Notes: generated by a model not told the origin, from the letters alone. A DNA stretch of 64,000 nt from Streptomyces griseus subsp. griseus (GCF_003610995.1 NZ_CP032543.1:806001-870000); one strand, 5' to 3'. Positions 8,044 through 16,836 are shown, counted from the stretch's first letter. Numbers and translations: made by a program.

Positions 8044-8872
8044 GCACCTGGCCCGCGCGGACCGCGTCCAGGAACGTGTGGACGCACGCCTCGATGCCGC
8101 GTTGGCGGGCCACCGGCACCCAGTCGCCGCGCCGGCGGACGCTGGGCCGGCCCTTGTGGTCGACGATGTCGGCGAGGTTGAGGACCTGGCGCTTGGTGTC
8201 CTGGCCGGAGACTTCGAGGATCTCCTCGGTCGACCCGTTCAGCCGGTTCATCATGCCGATCGCGGTGAAGCCGTCGCCGGAGAGCTGGAGCACCACGTGG
8301 TGCATCAGCCCGTCCACGATCCGGGCGCGCACGGTGGTGTGGTCGACGGGCCCGGGAACGAGGAAGCGCAGGGTGTCGACGACATGGATGAAGTCGTCCA
8401 GCACCAGGGCGCGGGGGTCCTCGGGCAGCCCGACGCGGTTCTTCTGCATCAGGATCAGCTCGCGCGGGTGCTCGGCGCACTGCGCGTAACCCGGCGCGAA
8501 GCGGCGGTTGAAGCCGACGGCGAGGCTGACCCCCCGCTCCTCGGCGAGGTTCACCAGCCGCTCGGACTCGGTGTACTCGTACGCGATCGGCTTGTCGACA
8601 TAGGTGGCGACCCCGGCTTCGAGGAGCCGTCCCACGATCTCCGGGTGGACGGCGGTCGGGGCGTGCACGAACGCCGCGTCGAGCCCTTCGGCGAGCAGCG
8701 AGTCCAGGGTGGTGTGCCGGGCGCCGGCCGGGATGCGGTGGGTGTCGCCCACCCTGTCGAGAGTGGCGGGCGTCCGGGTCTGGAGGTGCAGTTCGACCCC
8801 CGGTACGGCGCTCAGCACCGGCAGGTACGCCTTCTGCGCGATGTCGCCGAGCCCGATGCAACCGACCTTCAC
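7964..8872 (-). CDS. Gfo/Idh/MocA family oxidoreductase
   Basis: A 302-residue NAD(P)-dependent oxidoreductase. The Rossmann motif VGCIGLGDIAQKAYLP is at the extreme N-terminus. The family signature with the conserved Lys and Pro (ATYVDKPIAYEYTESERLV) is near residues 90-110. The C-terminal domain is the usual beta sheet. Members act on sugars, inositols or related cyclic substrates; the substrate here is unknown. The GTG start at 8872 has GAGGGAG upstream. The 3' end overlaps lnt by 80 bases in convergent orientation. Confidence 0.88.
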   Translation of the reverse strand: MKVGCIGLGDIAQKAYLPVLSAVPGVELHLQTRTPATLDRVGDTHRIPAGARHTTLDSLLAEGLDAAFVHAPTAVHPEIVGRLLEAGVATYVDKPIAYEYTESERLVNLAEERGVSLAVGFNRRFAPGYAQCAEHPRELILMQKNRVGLPEDPRALVLDDFIHVVDTLRFLVPGPVDHTTVRARIVDGLMHHVVLQLSGDGFTAIGMMNRLNGSTEEILEVSGQDTKRQVLNLADIVDHKGRPSVRRRGDWVPVARQRGIEACVHTFLDAVRAGQVLSARDALATHELCERIVRDSLEQASS

Positions 8873-9165
8873 AGGGGTCTCCCTCTCGCCGTGCCGTGCT
8901 GGTGTTCCGGTCCCGGCAGCATACGGGGCGCCTGCCGGCCCGCTCCGGGCCGCCCGGGGAGGAAATGCCTGGCCAGGGTGGTGATCATGGTCCGGGGTGA
9001 CCGGACGGCTTCCTCAGGATGCTCCGAACCCGCCATCGACACAGCCGAACGCCCCGGGGGCACTGCGGGGCGGGGCCGTGGCGCTGTGCTGACGGGGTCA
9101 CTCGTGCGGGCCATTCCTGGCCCACGGGCTGCCCGAGCGGTCGTCCGCACCGCAGAGTTACCCGC

Positions 9166-9642
9166 GTGCAGCGAACCAGATTCACCACGAAACTCCTGGT
9201 CGGGGTGGCCGTGACCGCCGTCTCCGGGTGCGTGACCGTCGATCCGCAGGCGGGCCTGCCGCACCCTCCGGCGGCGGAGAGCGGCCGAGCGGCCCAGGAC
9301 GTGTTCCCGCAGGTCGTGCAGCCGCCGGGGCGCGAGGCGCTGGAGACCATCGTGGAGCCGAGCCCGTCACCGGGCCGGCCCGCCTCTCCCGCACCGCTTC
9401 CCCCTTCGGAAGCCCGGCGGGCCGGACCCCCACCGGCGCCCCGGCCGTCGGAGCGGGCCGCGCCACCGCCGCGCCGGACACCGCCCCGGCAGGTCCCGGT
9501 CGTCCCTTCCGGCGTGCTGCCGGCCCTGCCGCAGGTGCGGGGCGGCAGCCTGCACGACGTGTGCGCGCTCGGCCGGGGGTACGGCGGCTGGCCCCCGGCC
9601 GGCAGGGAGGCCCGCATCTGTGAGAAGACGTACGGGCGCTGA
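9166..9642 (+). CDS. Proline-rich lipoprotein of unknown function
   Basis: A 158-residue secreted lipoprotein. The signal peptide starts with basic residues (VQRTRFTTK), then a short hydrophobic core, and ends in the lipobox VSGC. The mature part is very rich in Pro, Ala and Arg up to about residue 110. It closes with a compact C-terminus containing two cysteines (LHDVCALGRGYGGW and ARICEKTYGR). The GTG at 9166 is chosen because it places the signal peptide correctly; upstream in-frame codons have no such character. The Pro-rich stretch probably spans the cell wall (inference). Confidence 0.75.
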   Translation: MQRTRFTTKLLVGVAVTAVSGCVTVDPQAGLPHPPAAESGRAAQDVFPQVVQPPGREALETIVEPSPSPGRPASPAPLPPSEARRAGPPPAPRPSERAAPPPRRTPPRQVPVVPSGVLPALPQVRGGSLHDVCALGRGYGGWPPAGREARICEKTYGR

Positions 9643-9735
9643 AGCCGACGCTCCGGCCAGGGGCGGCCGGGCTTCCCGGGACCGGCTCGGCATCCGGGTC
9701 GGCGCCCGGGCCTCACGTCCCCGCATCCCCCGGCC

Positions 9736-10293
9736 TCACATCCCCAGCATCCGCAGCTCCAGCCTCTCGATCGCGGCCCGCACTCCCCCGTCGTAACCGC
9801 TGCGACCGCTGGGACTGCTGGAACCGCCGTGACGGCTGCGCCTGCTGTGACCGCCGTACGCCCCACGGCCACCGTCCTCCAGCGCGTCCGCCGCGTCGCG
9901 GGCCTGGCGCAGGTGGATGCGGGCCGCGTCGGGGCGCTGGAGATTGAGGTAGTCCGCCGCCAGGTTGAGGTGCAGCGAGGGGTAGAACGCCCGGACCGCC
10001 AGGGAGTCCCCGTCCCGGTCCCCGCCGGTCCGGTCGCCGCTCAGCAGCCCCTCGGCGGCCGTCAGGGCCCGCAGGTCCCACGCCAGCTCGTCCCCGGGGT
10101 CGTCCTGGGTGTCCGCCATGTAGTGCGCGAGGGTGCAGCGGTGCAGGCCGTCGCCGTCGGCGCCCAGCTCCGACCAGAGGAGGGCGAAGCGGTTGCGGGC
10201 CTCCTCCCGGTCACCGCCGTGGAGCAGCATGACCGCCTGGCCGATCCTGGTCATGACGGCGTCCTCGGACGACGCCTCCTGCTGCTCCACCAC
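9736..10293 (-). CDS. TPR-like helical protein, hypothetical
   Basis: A 185-residue protein predicted to be mostly helical. Segments such as IGQAVMLLHGGDREEARNRF and FYPSLHLNLAADYLNLQRPD resemble tetratricopeptide helices. It also has an Arg/Ser/Gly-rich linker near residue 150 and a terminal helix. No catalytic motif is visible. AGAGGAGA lies upstream of the GTG at 10293. Neighbours are a lipoprotein gene (converging) and ung (same strand, 100 bases upstream); neither indicates a function. Confidence 0.65.
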   Translation of the reverse strand: MVEQQEASSEDAVMTRIGQAVMLLHGGDREEARNRFALLWSELGADGDGLHRCTLAHYMADTQDDPGDELAWDLRALTAAEGLLSGDRTGGDRDGDSLAVRAFYPSLHLNLAADYLNLQRPDAARIHLRQARDAADALEDGGRGAYGGHSRRSRHGGSSSPSGRSGYDGGVRAAIERLELRMLGM

Positions 10294-10392
10294 TGCGGTC
10301 TCCTCTTGCCCGTCAAGCCGGTCGCGGTCCCTCCGACGCTAGCGCCGGTGGTCCGCAATCCCGCTCAGGCACGGGCGGCGGCCCGGTCGCTC

Positions 10393-11076
10393 TCAGCCGA
10401 GGCCGGGGATGCGCCAGTCGATCGGCTGGTGGCCCTGGGCCGCGACGGCCTCGTTGATCTGGGTGAAGGGCCGGGAGCCGAAGAACTTCTTCGCGGAGAG
10501 CGGGGAGGGGTGGGCGCCCTTCACCACGACGTGCCGCTCCTCGTCGATCAGGGGGAGCTTCTTCTGGGCGTAGTTCCCCCAGAGGACGAAGACGGCCGGA
10601 TCGGGCCGCTCGGCGACGGCACGGATCACGGCGTCGGTGATCTTCTCCCAGCCCTTGCCCTTGTGGGAGTTGGCCTCGCCGCCGCGCACGGTGAGCACCG
10701 CGTTCAGCAGGAGAACGCCCTGCTCGGCCCAGGGCATCAGATAGCCGTTGTCGGGGACGGGCAGGCCCAGCTCCTCCTGCATCTCCTTGTAGATGTTGCG
10801 CAGGGAGGGCGGCGTCTTCACGCCGGGCCGCACGGAGAAGCAGAGCCCGTGCCCCTGGCCCTCGCCGTGATACGGGTCCTGGCCCAGGACGAGGACCTTG
10901 ACCTTCTCGTACGGTGTGGCGTCCAGGGCGGCGAAGACCTGCTCGCGCGGCGGATACACCGGCCCCTTGGACCGCTCCTCCTCGACGAAGTCCGCCAGCT
11001 CCTTGACGTACGGCTTCTGCAGTTCTTCGCCGAGGACGCCGCGCCAGGACTCGGGCAGCAGGTCGATATCGGTCAC
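10393..11076 (-). CDS. ung: Uracil-DNA glycosylase (family 1)
   Basis: A 227-residue base-excision repair enzyme that removes uracil from DNA. The water-activating motif GQDPYHGEGQGHGL holds the catalytic Asp at about residue 67, and the DNA-intercalation loop GAHPSPLSAKKFFGS is near residue 190. Length matches the family. The start is placed at the GTG at 11076 (MTDIDLLPESW), because GGAGG lies 8 bases upstream of it. The GTG at 11082 is only 2 bases from the same Shine-Dalgarno sequence. A short hairpin lies in the 5' region. Confidence 0.96.
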   Translation of the reverse strand: MTDIDLLPESWRGVLGEELQKPYVKELADFVEEERSKGPVYPPREQVFAALDATPYEKVKVLVLGQDPYHGEGQGHGLCFSVRPGVKTPPSLRNIYKEMQEELGLPVPDNGYLMPWAEQGVLLLNAVLTVRGGEANSHKGKGWEKITDAVIRAVAERPDPAVFVLWGNYAQKKLPLIDEERHVVVKGAHPSPLSAKKFFGSRPFTQINEAVAAQGHQPIDWRIPGLG

Positions 11077-11099
11077 GTCCACAACCTCCGGTGAGCAAC

Positions 11100-11120
11100 A
11101 GGTTCTTGATCCCAGAACCT
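11100..11120 (-). promoter_or_regulatory. ung: Hairpin in the ung leader
   Basis: AGGTTCT-TGATCCC-AGAACCT is a perfect 7-base inverted repeat located 24 bases upstream of the ung start. It could be a repressor site or a leader hairpin. Which it is cannot be decided from sequence. Confidence 0.4.
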
Positions 11121-11138
11121 ACCGCCCGCCACTGACAA

Positions 11139-11169
11139 CGGGCCCGGGGAGACCTGCTCCCCGGGCCCG
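11139..11169 (-). terminator. Strong hairpin terminator after the peptide-binding lipoprotein gene
   Basis: CGGGCCCGGGGAG pairs perfectly with CTCCCCGGGCCCG, giving a 13-base stem with a 5-base loop, 16 bases downstream of the stop at 11185. It separates that gene from ung on the same strand. Confidence 0.8.
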
Positions 11170-11184
11170 CACACCTGCTACCCG

Positions 11185-12765
11185 CTACCAGCTGGCCTTG
11201 CGGTACAGCTCCCACATCTGCATGACGGTCTGCGGGTCCAGCGCGCGCTCGCCGCCGCCGATGTCCTCGCCGGAGGCCACATACAGCTTGCCCTGCCACA
11301 GCGGCAGCAGCCGGACGTCCTCGACGAGGATCTGCTGGGCCCGCTCGAACTGCTTGCTGACCGCGCCCCGGTTGCTCTCCTGCCGGGTGGCCGGGATGAG
11401 CTGCTGAGTGATCTCCTTGTTGCGGTACGGGGTTCCGGTGACGCTCTCCTCGCCGACGAACGGGGCGATGAAGTTGTCCGGGTCCGGGAAGTCCGGGAAC
11501 CAGCCACGGCCGAAGACCGGGTACTCGCCCTGGGTGAAGCCCTCCTGGAAGGTCTTCCAGGGGGCGCTCTCCAGCGTGATGTCGAAGAGGCTCGTCTTCT
11601 CCAGCTGCCGCTCCAGCTCCTCGAACTCGGGCTGGGTGGAGGAGCCGTACCGGTCGGTGGTGTACCAGAAGGTCATCTTCACCGGAGTGGTGATCCCGGC
11701 CTCGGTGAGGATCTCCTTGGCCTTCTTCACGTCCGGGTCGCCGAAGGTGTCGAAGAAGCTGGTGGTGTGCCCGGAGATGCCCTTGGGGATCATCGAGTAG
11801 AGGGGTTCGGCAGTGCCCCGGTAGACCTTGGCGACCAGGGCGTCGCGGTCCACGATGTGGGCGATGGCCTTGCGGACGGCGGGCTTGGCAGCGGCCGGGT
11901 CCTTCGGGTTGAAGACCAGGAAGCGGATGTCGGCGCCGGTGGTCTCGATGATCTGGAGGCCGTTGTCGCCCTCCTTCTTGTTCTCCAGGCCGACGACCTC
12001 CTCGGCGGTCAGACCGCGGTAGGTGGCGTCGATGTCCTTGGACTTGAGCGCGTTCACCATCTCGCCGGACTTCTCGAAGTACCGGATGGTGACCGCGTTG
12101 TTCTTCCGGTTGGCGAAGCCCTTGTAATCGGGGTTCTTCGTCAGCTCGGCGGCGACACCGGCCTCGTAGGAGTCAAGGAGGTAGGGTCCGGAGCCGGTGA
12201 TCTTTCCGTCGTCCCGGATCTTGTCCTTGGGGTAGTCGGCAGGAGCGACGAGCGACATCGCGGGCGTGGCCAGGATGAACGGGAAGGTGGCGTCGGACTT
12301 GTTGAGGTGGAAGATGACGGTGTCGTCACCCTTGGTCTCGATCCGGTCCAGTGAGCCGAGCATGCCCGCAGGGCCGCCCTTGAAGTGGATGTTCACGACG
12401 CGGTCGATGGAGTGCTTCACGGCCTGAGCGTCGAGCTTCTCGCCGTTGGAGAACTTCAGGTTCTTCTTGAGCGTGCACCGGTAGGCCATGCTCGTGGCGT
12501 CGGTGAACGTGCAGGTGTCGGCCGCGTCCGGCTCGGGGCTCGTGCTGCCGGTGGGGAAGCTCACCAGGGTCTGGTAGATGTTCCGCATCAGTTCCCAGGA
12601 ACCGTCCCAGGCCGCGGCGGGGTCCAGGGTCGACGGGGAGCTCGTCGTCCCGACGGTTATCTTCTGGTTCCCTTCCGATCCGCTGTCGGAAAGAAGACCG
12701 CAGCCTGCCAGCAGAGAAAGAGATGCTAGGGCTGCAGCGGCCTGCAGACTGGCCCGGTAGAACAC
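11185..12765 (-). CDS. ABC transporter peptide-binding lipoprotein
   Basis: A 526-residue solute-binding protein of the DppA/OppA (family 5) type. The lipoprotein signal peptide ends in LLAGC. The mature start NQKITVGTTSSPSTLDPAAA is the classic strand that opens this fold, and the C-terminus includes the domain swap back to lobe I. It would capture peptides or similar ligands outside the membrane for an ABC permease. No permease or ATPase gene is adjacent. The GTG at 12765 is preferred over 12771 because GAGGAG lies 7 bases upstream. It is followed by a strong terminator, so it is probably monocistronic. Confidence 0.92.
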   Translation of the reverse strand: MFYRASLQAAAALASLSLLAGCGLLSDSGSEGNQKITVGTTSSPSTLDPAAAWDGSWELMRNIYQTLVSFPTGSTSPEPDAADTCTFTDATSMAYRCTLKKNLKFSNGEKLDAQAVKHSIDRVVNIHFKGGPAGMLGSLDRIETKGDDTVIFHLNKSDATFPFILATPAMSLVAPADYPKDKIRDDGKITGSGPYLLDSYEAGVAAELTKNPDYKGFANRKNNAVTIRYFEKSGEMVNALKSKDIDATYRGLTAEEVVGLENKKEGDNGLQIIETTGADIRFLVFNPKDPAAAKPAVRKAIAHIVDRDALVAKVYRGTAEPLYSMIPKGISGHTTSFFDTFGDPDVKKAKEILTEAGITTPVKMTFWYTTDRYGSSTQPEFEELERQLEKTSLFDITLESAPWKTFQEGFTQGEYPVFGRGWFPDFPDPDNFIAPFVGEESVTGTPYRNKEITQQLIPATRQESNRGAVSKQFERAQQILVEDVRLLPLWQGKLYVASGEDIGGGERALDPQTVMQMWELYRKASW

Positions 12766-12811
12766 GTGCACGCTCCTCGATCAGCCATGGGTCGGCAGAC
12801 CATACCGCAGC

Positions 12812-12845
12812 GCCCCGCCGGAGCAACCCGTCGGTCCAGCGGGGC
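12812..12845 (-). terminator. Weak inverted repeat after the SDR pair
   Basis: GCCCCGC and GCGGGGC form a 7-base stem around a 20-base spacer, 39 bases past the stop of the downstream SDR gene. It is a modest candidate terminator for the two-gene SDR operon. Confidence 0.35.
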
Positions 12846-12883
12846 ACTTGAGTCAATCAGGGCCAAACCGGTTCAGGCCTCTC

Positions 12884-13639
12884 TCAGCCCACGCCGGCGT
12901 TGAGGAAAATCCCCCCGTCGACCACCAGGGTCTGCCCGGTGATCCAGTCGGACTGTGGCGAGGTCAGGAAGGCCGCGGCGCCCCCGATGTCCTCGGGCAC
13001 ACCGAGCCTGCCGAGCGGATAGGCGGCGGCCGCCTCCGCCTCACGGCCCTCGTAGAGCGCCTCGGCGAACTTCGTCTTGACCACGGCGGGGGCGATCGCG
13101 TTGACCCGGACGACCGGCGCGAACTCGTGCGCCAGCTGGGCGGTCAGGTTGATCATGGCCGCCTTCGACATCCCGTAGGCGCCGATGAACGGCGAGGGGG
13201 CGACACCGGCGACGGAGGCGATGTTGACGATCGCCCCGCCGTTCTCCTTCTGCCAGGCCTTCCAGGTCCGCTGGGCGAAGCCGAGCGCCGAGATCACGTT
13301 GGTCTCGTAGACCTTGCGGGCCACATTGAGGTCCAGCTCGGCCATGGGGCCGAAGACCGGGTTGGTCCCCGCGTTGTTCACCAGGTAGTCGACCCGGCCG
13401 AACGCCTCCATGGTCCGCTCGACCGCAGCCGCCTGGTGGGCCTCGTCGTGGGCCTTGCCGGGGATGGCGATGACCCGGTCGGCGCCGAGCCGCTCCACGG
13501 CCTCCTTGAGGGCGTCCTCACCGCGTCCGGTGATGGCCACCCGGTCGCCGCGCGCGACGAACGCCTCGGCGACCCCGTAGCCGATGCCCCGGCTCGCGCC
13601 CGTGATGAGGGCGACTTTTCCGCTGTCCTGCACCGTCAT
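12884..13639 (-). CDS. SDR family oxidoreductase
   Basis: A 251-residue classical short-chain dehydrogenase. The cofactor loop is TGASRGIGYGVAEAF near the N-terminus, the NNAG motif is VDYLVNNAGTNPVFG, and the active site Tyr-x-x-x-Lys is GAYGMSKAAM. The C-terminal segment ends SDWITGQTLVVDGGIF, the usual end of FabG-like enzymes. It lies 20 bases downstream of a second SDR gene in the same direction and is probably co-transcribed. The substrate is unknown; both paralogues are likely fatty or hydroxyacyl reductases or dehydrogenases. Confidence 0.9.
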   Translation of the reverse strand: MTVQDSGKVALITGASRGIGYGVAEAFVARGDRVAITGRGEDALKEAVERLGADRVIAIPGKAHDEAHQAAAVERTMEAFGRVDYLVNNAGTNPVFGPMAELDLNVARKVYETNVISALGFAQRTWKAWQKENGGAIVNIASVAGVAPSPFIGAYGMSKAAMINLTAQLAHEFAPVVRVNAIAPAVVKTKFAEALYEGREAEAAAAYPLGRLGVPEDIGGAAAFLTSPQSDWITGQTLVVDGGIFLNAGVG

Positions 13640-13659
13640 GTCGTTCGCTGCCCTTCGGG

Positions 13660-14421
13660 TCAGTTGAGGGGGCCGCCGGCCACGTAGATGACCTGGCCGG
13701 AGACGAAGCCGGCGTCGTCACCGGCGAAGAAGGCGATGGCGTTGGCGACGTCCTCGGGGCGGCCGACGCGCTGGACGGGGATCTGGGTGGCGGCGGCAGC
13801 CTGGAACTCCTCGAAGCCCATGCCGACGCGGGCGGCGGTCTGCGCGGTCATCTCGGTGACGATGAAGCCGGGGGCGACGGCGTTGGCGGTGACGCCGAAC
13901 TTGCCGAGCTCCTTGGCGAGGGTCTTGGTGAGCCCCTGGAGCCCCGCCTTGACGGCGGAGTAGTTGGCCTGGCCGCGGTTGCCGAGGGCCGAGGAGGAGG
14001 ACAGCGAGACGATCCGGCCGAACTTGGCCTCCACCATGTGCGCCTGGACGGCCTTCGCCATCAGGAACGCGCCCTTGAGGTGGACGTTCATCACGATGTC
14101 CCAGTCGGACTCGCTCATCTTGAACAGCAGGTTGTCACGGAGGACGCCCGCGTTGTTCACGAGGATCGTCGGGGCACCCAGCTCGGCGGCGACCCGCGCG
14201 ACGGCGGCTTCCACCTGGGCGCTGTCCGACACGTCGCAGCCGACGGCGAGCGCGCGGCCCCCGGCGGCGGTGATCTTCTCGACGGTGTCCTTGCAGGCCG
14301 CCTCGTCGAGGTCGAGTACGGCGACGGCGCGGCCCTCGGCCGCCAGGCGTACGGCGGTGGCGGCGCCGATGCCCCGCGCCGCTCCCGTCACGATGGCGAC
14401 GCGCTGCTCGGTGGTGGACAT
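13660..14421 (-). CDS. fabG: 3-oxoacyl-ACP reductase-like SDR
   Basis: A 253-residue short-chain dehydrogenase close to the FabG type. It has TGAARGIGAATAVRLA, the NNAG motif ILVNNAGVLRDNLLFK, catalytic Ser in IVSLSSSSALGNRG, then NYSAVKAGLQGLTKTLA with Tyr and Lys, and ends FVSGQVIYVAGGPLN. FabG enzymes reduce 3-oxoacyl thioesters with NADPH. Being outside a fab cluster, this one may serve another acyl or hydroxyacyl substrate. GAGGAG lies upstream of the ATG. First gene of a two-SDR operon. Confidence 0.88.
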   Translation of the reverse strand: MSTTEQRVAIVTGAARGIGAATAVRLAAEGRAVAVLDLDEAACKDTVEKITAAGGRALAVGCDVSDSAQVEAAVARVAAELGAPTILVNNAGVLRDNLLFKMSESDWDIVMNVHLKGAFLMAKAVQAHMVEAKFGRIVSLSSSSALGNRGQANYSAVKAGLQGLTKTLAKELGKFGVTANAVAPGFIVTEMTAQTAARVGMGFEEFQAAAATQIPVQRVGRPEDVANAIAFFAGDDAGFVSGQVIYVAGGPLN

Positions 14422-14647
14422 GCTTGGTTCTCCTCGCCCTTGGATAGCGGCTCAGCGGACGTCGTGGCCGTTCCCTGACAGAGAGACCCGATGGCTGAGC
14501 AACCGCTTAGTACCTTCAGCAGTCGAGACGCTAGAAGCCCTGGCACCCGGTGTCAACGGCGCGCGGCTCCAGGGGCCGCACGTCACACCGGGCGGCGGCC
14601 CCCTCGTACCGGACTCGGCGCACCGAGCGGCCCCGCACCCAGGACGC

Positions 14648-15031
14648 TCAGCGCACCAGCAGGTCGAGAAGCCGCTCCACCTCGGCGGCCGGGTCGGTGG
14701 TGAGCCCGCTGTGCACGGCACCGGGCTGGACGACCGTGGAGCGCGGGGCGATCAGCCAGCGGAAGCGCCGCCCCGCGTCGTCCCCGGCCGCCTGACCGGC
14801 CCCCTCCCCGCCACCGCAGACCCCTTCCACAGCGCGGAGGGCGGCCCGTACGCCCGCGACGTCGGCGTCCGGGTCCAGCGCCTTCAGCTTCGCCTCGTCC
14901 AGGTGCGTACGGGCGGCGACGAACGAGTGGGCCCGGCAGTAGACGAGCACCCCCGCGTTGAAGCACTCCCCGCGCTCCACCCGGGGGACGACCCGCAGGA
15001 GCGCGTACTCGAAGACATCGCGGCGCGTCAT
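14648..15031 (-). CDS. DUF3037 family protein
   Basis: A 127-residue protein matching the DUF3037 family. The N-terminus FEYALLRVVPRVERGECFNA and the following GVLVYCRAHSFVAAR are characteristic, and the C-terminus has RFRWLIAPRSTVVQPGAVHS. No biochemical function is established. The ATG at 15031 overlaps the stop of the HipA-like kinase gene by 4 bases (ATGA), so the two proteins are translationally coupled and may work together or regulate each other (inference). Confidence 0.8.
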   Translation of the reverse strand: MTRRDVFEYALLRVVPRVERGECFNAGVLVYCRAHSFVAARTHLDEAKLKALDPDADVAGVRAALRAVEGVCGGGEGAGQAAGDDAGRRFRWLIAPRSTVVQPGAVHSGLTTDPAAEVERLLDLLVR

Positions 15032-15939
15032 CGGCCACCCTCCCGGCCGGTACGGGCGGCTGCCGCGGCTCCGTCGCCGCCGGACGGCTGTGGCCGTGGT
15101 GGCAGGCGTTCGGTGAGCCAGCCCGGGGCCTGGGAGGGCCGGTTCGCGGTCGGCGCGTCCAGGGTGATCCGCTCGTGGATGGTGGCGGCCCGCGCCAGCA
15201 GCGGCGCCACATAGGCGCGGCGCAGCTCGTCGGAGGAGGAGAACCCGGGCTCGTCGGCCAGCCAGGCGTCCGGGATGTCGGCGGCCACCTCGGTGAGCAG
15301 CTCCTCGGTGACCAGCGGGGCGAGCTCGGCCGCCGCGGCCGCGATGTCCGGGGCGAAGGGGGCCAGCACATGGTCGGAGGCGTTGTACGGCTTCGCCGCC
15401 GAGGCCTCGGCGCCCGGCCAGTTGTGGTGCCAGATCATGGTGGCGCCGTGGTCGATGAGCCAGAGGTCGCCGTGCCAGACCAGCATGTTGGGGTTGCGCC
15501 ACGAGCGGTCGACGTTGTTGATCAGCGCATCGAACCAGACGACCCGCCCCGCCTCGGCCGTACCCACCTCGTAGGCGAGCGGGTCGAAGCCGAGCGATCC
15601 CGGCAGGTAGTCCATGCCGAGGTTCAGCCCGCCGCTCGCCTTGAGCAGCTCCTGCACCTCCTGGTCCGGCTCGGCGAGACCGATGACCGGGTCGAGTTCG
15701 ATGGTCACCAGCTCCGGCACCCGCAGCCCCAGTCGCCGCCCCAGCTCCCCGCAGACGACCTCCGCGACGAGCGTCTTGCGGCCCTGGCCGGCTCCGGTGA
15801 ACTTCATGACGTACGTACCGAGGTCGTCGGCCTCGACGATCCCCGGGAGCGACCCACCCTCCCGCAAGGGCGTGACATACCGGGTCGCTACGACTTCTTC
15901 CAGCACTTTCCCGGGCCACCCATCTTCTCGGCCTTGCAT
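15028..15939 (-). CDS. HipA-family kinase
   Basis: A 303-residue protein resembling the kinase part of HipA toxins. The catalytic loop is INNVDRSWRNPN and the metal-binding loop is LWLIDHGATMIWHHNW. The N-terminal part contains TRYVTPLREGGSLPG and a nucleotide-binding segment YVMKFTGAGQGRKTLVAEV with the expected Lys. It lacks a separate HipB-type DNA-binding antitoxin; instead it overlaps a DUF3037 gene. Start 15939 has a poor ribosome binding site, and a GTG at 15906 (VLEEVVATRYV) is an equally good start by family resemblance. Substrate is unknown; HipA itself phosphorylates a tRNA synthetase. Confidence 0.82.
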   Translation of the reverse strand: MQGREDGWPGKVLEEVVATRYVTPLREGGSLPGIVEADDLGTYVMKFTGAGQGRKTLVAEVVCGELGRRLGLRVPELVTIELDPVIGLAEPDQEVQELLKASGGLNLGMDYLPGSLGFDPLAYEVGTAEAGRVVWFDALINNVDRSWRNPNMLVWHGDLWLIDHGATMIWHHNWPGAEASAAKPYNASDHVLAPFAPDIAAAAAELAPLVTEELLTEVAADIPDAWLADEPGFSSSDELRRAYVAPLLARAATIHERITLDAPTANRPSQAPGWLTERLPPRPQPSGGDGAAAAARTGREGGR

Positions 15940-15982
15940 TTCGCGGAACGCTTATGTGGAGCATCGACGCCGAAATTTCCGG

Positions 15983-16360
15983 TCAATGACCCCGGGAAGT
16001 ATCTGGGGAGGTTCGGCTGATGAGCCGGTCTCCCCTCTCCCCCAGCAGGCCGTCGATGACGCCGCGCCCCTTGCTGCCGGCCTCCGGCATGAAGTGAGCA
16101 TAGTAACCGAGGGTGATCGTCGACGAAGAGTGCCCCAGGTGTGGGTGTTCCAGGCGTTCACCGCGATGGCGTTACCGAAGCGCGTGGTGAGCAGCAGGAG
16201 CAACTTCCTCCTCTCATTCTCCGGCTTTCCCACCACGGCAGCTCCGCCCCCACCGGCGGGAACGCTTCGTGTGGCGCTGCAGCTCCTCAGCTACCGAGGG
16301 AGACAGATCCACCGTCCGGATCTTCTTCCCCTTCGGCATATCGAAGTCGACCGCCCACGT
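15983..16360 (-). pseudogene. Tyrosine recombinase (integrase) relic with internal deletion
   Basis: Read on the minus strand, three integrase pieces appear in order but in different frames. MPKGKKIRTVDLSPSVAEEL is the middle region. LLLTTRFGNAIAVNAWNTH is the segment usually followed by the box II HxxR region. LGHSSSTITLGYYAHFMPEA is the C-terminus with the His of box II and the nucleophilic Tyr. About 40-50 residues containing the catalytic Arg are missing between the last two, and a frameshift joins them. The N-terminal half is absent because a transposase relic begins where the reading stops (about 16365). The gene cannot be active. Confidence 0.75.
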
Positions 16361-16364
16361 CAGG

Positions 16365-16827
16365 GCCCAAAAGGGGGCGAGCACACAGGACCTGGCACCG
16401 TGGGGCAAGCCGAGCTCCGAGATGCACATCCTGTCGAACGCGAACGGATGGCCCGTTCTCGTCGGCATCTCGGCCGACAACACCCACGACAGCGAAGGGC
16501 TGAAGCCCATGGTCGAGGGTCACCCAACGAGACCCGACCCCACTTCACACCCCAGCGCCTGCACGCGGACAGGGCCTACGACCTCGCCGGACCTCCGGAA
16601 ACGGCTACGAGGCAAACGTATCGGAGTGCGGATCGCGCGCACAGGCATCGAATCAAGCGAACGACAAGGGCCGCCGACGGTGGGTGATCGAACGCACGAT
16701 GTCGTGGCTCTCCGGCTACCGCAGACTCAGCCCCCGCTACGAGCACTATCCCCGAGAGCTCCTGGCCTCTCTCGGCCTCGCCGCCGCCCTCTGCTGCTAC
16801 CAGCGACTCGTCCGCCTCACCACGTAG
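16365..16827 (+). pseudogene. IS5-type transposase relic
   Basis: The 3' part of a DDE transposase, broken into three frames. SEMHILSNANGWPVLVGISA and DNTHDSEGLKPMVEG match the strand and helix around the second catalytic Asp. ADRAYDLAGP then lies in a second frame. The C-terminus RRRWVIERTMSWLSGYRRLS, carrying the Glu of the DDE triad, continues with YEHYPRELLASLGLAAALCC in a third frame and ends at TAG 16825-16827. The 5' half is missing. It abuts the integrase relic and appears to have inserted into it. No inverted ends could be assigned. Confidence 0.75.
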
Positions 16828-16836
16828 GACACGGTC

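Noticed and set aside
15940-16020. tRNA fragment as an attachment site beside the integrase relic
   Set aside because: I could not fold a cloverleaf or find a T-loop motif (GGTTCGAATCC-like) there.
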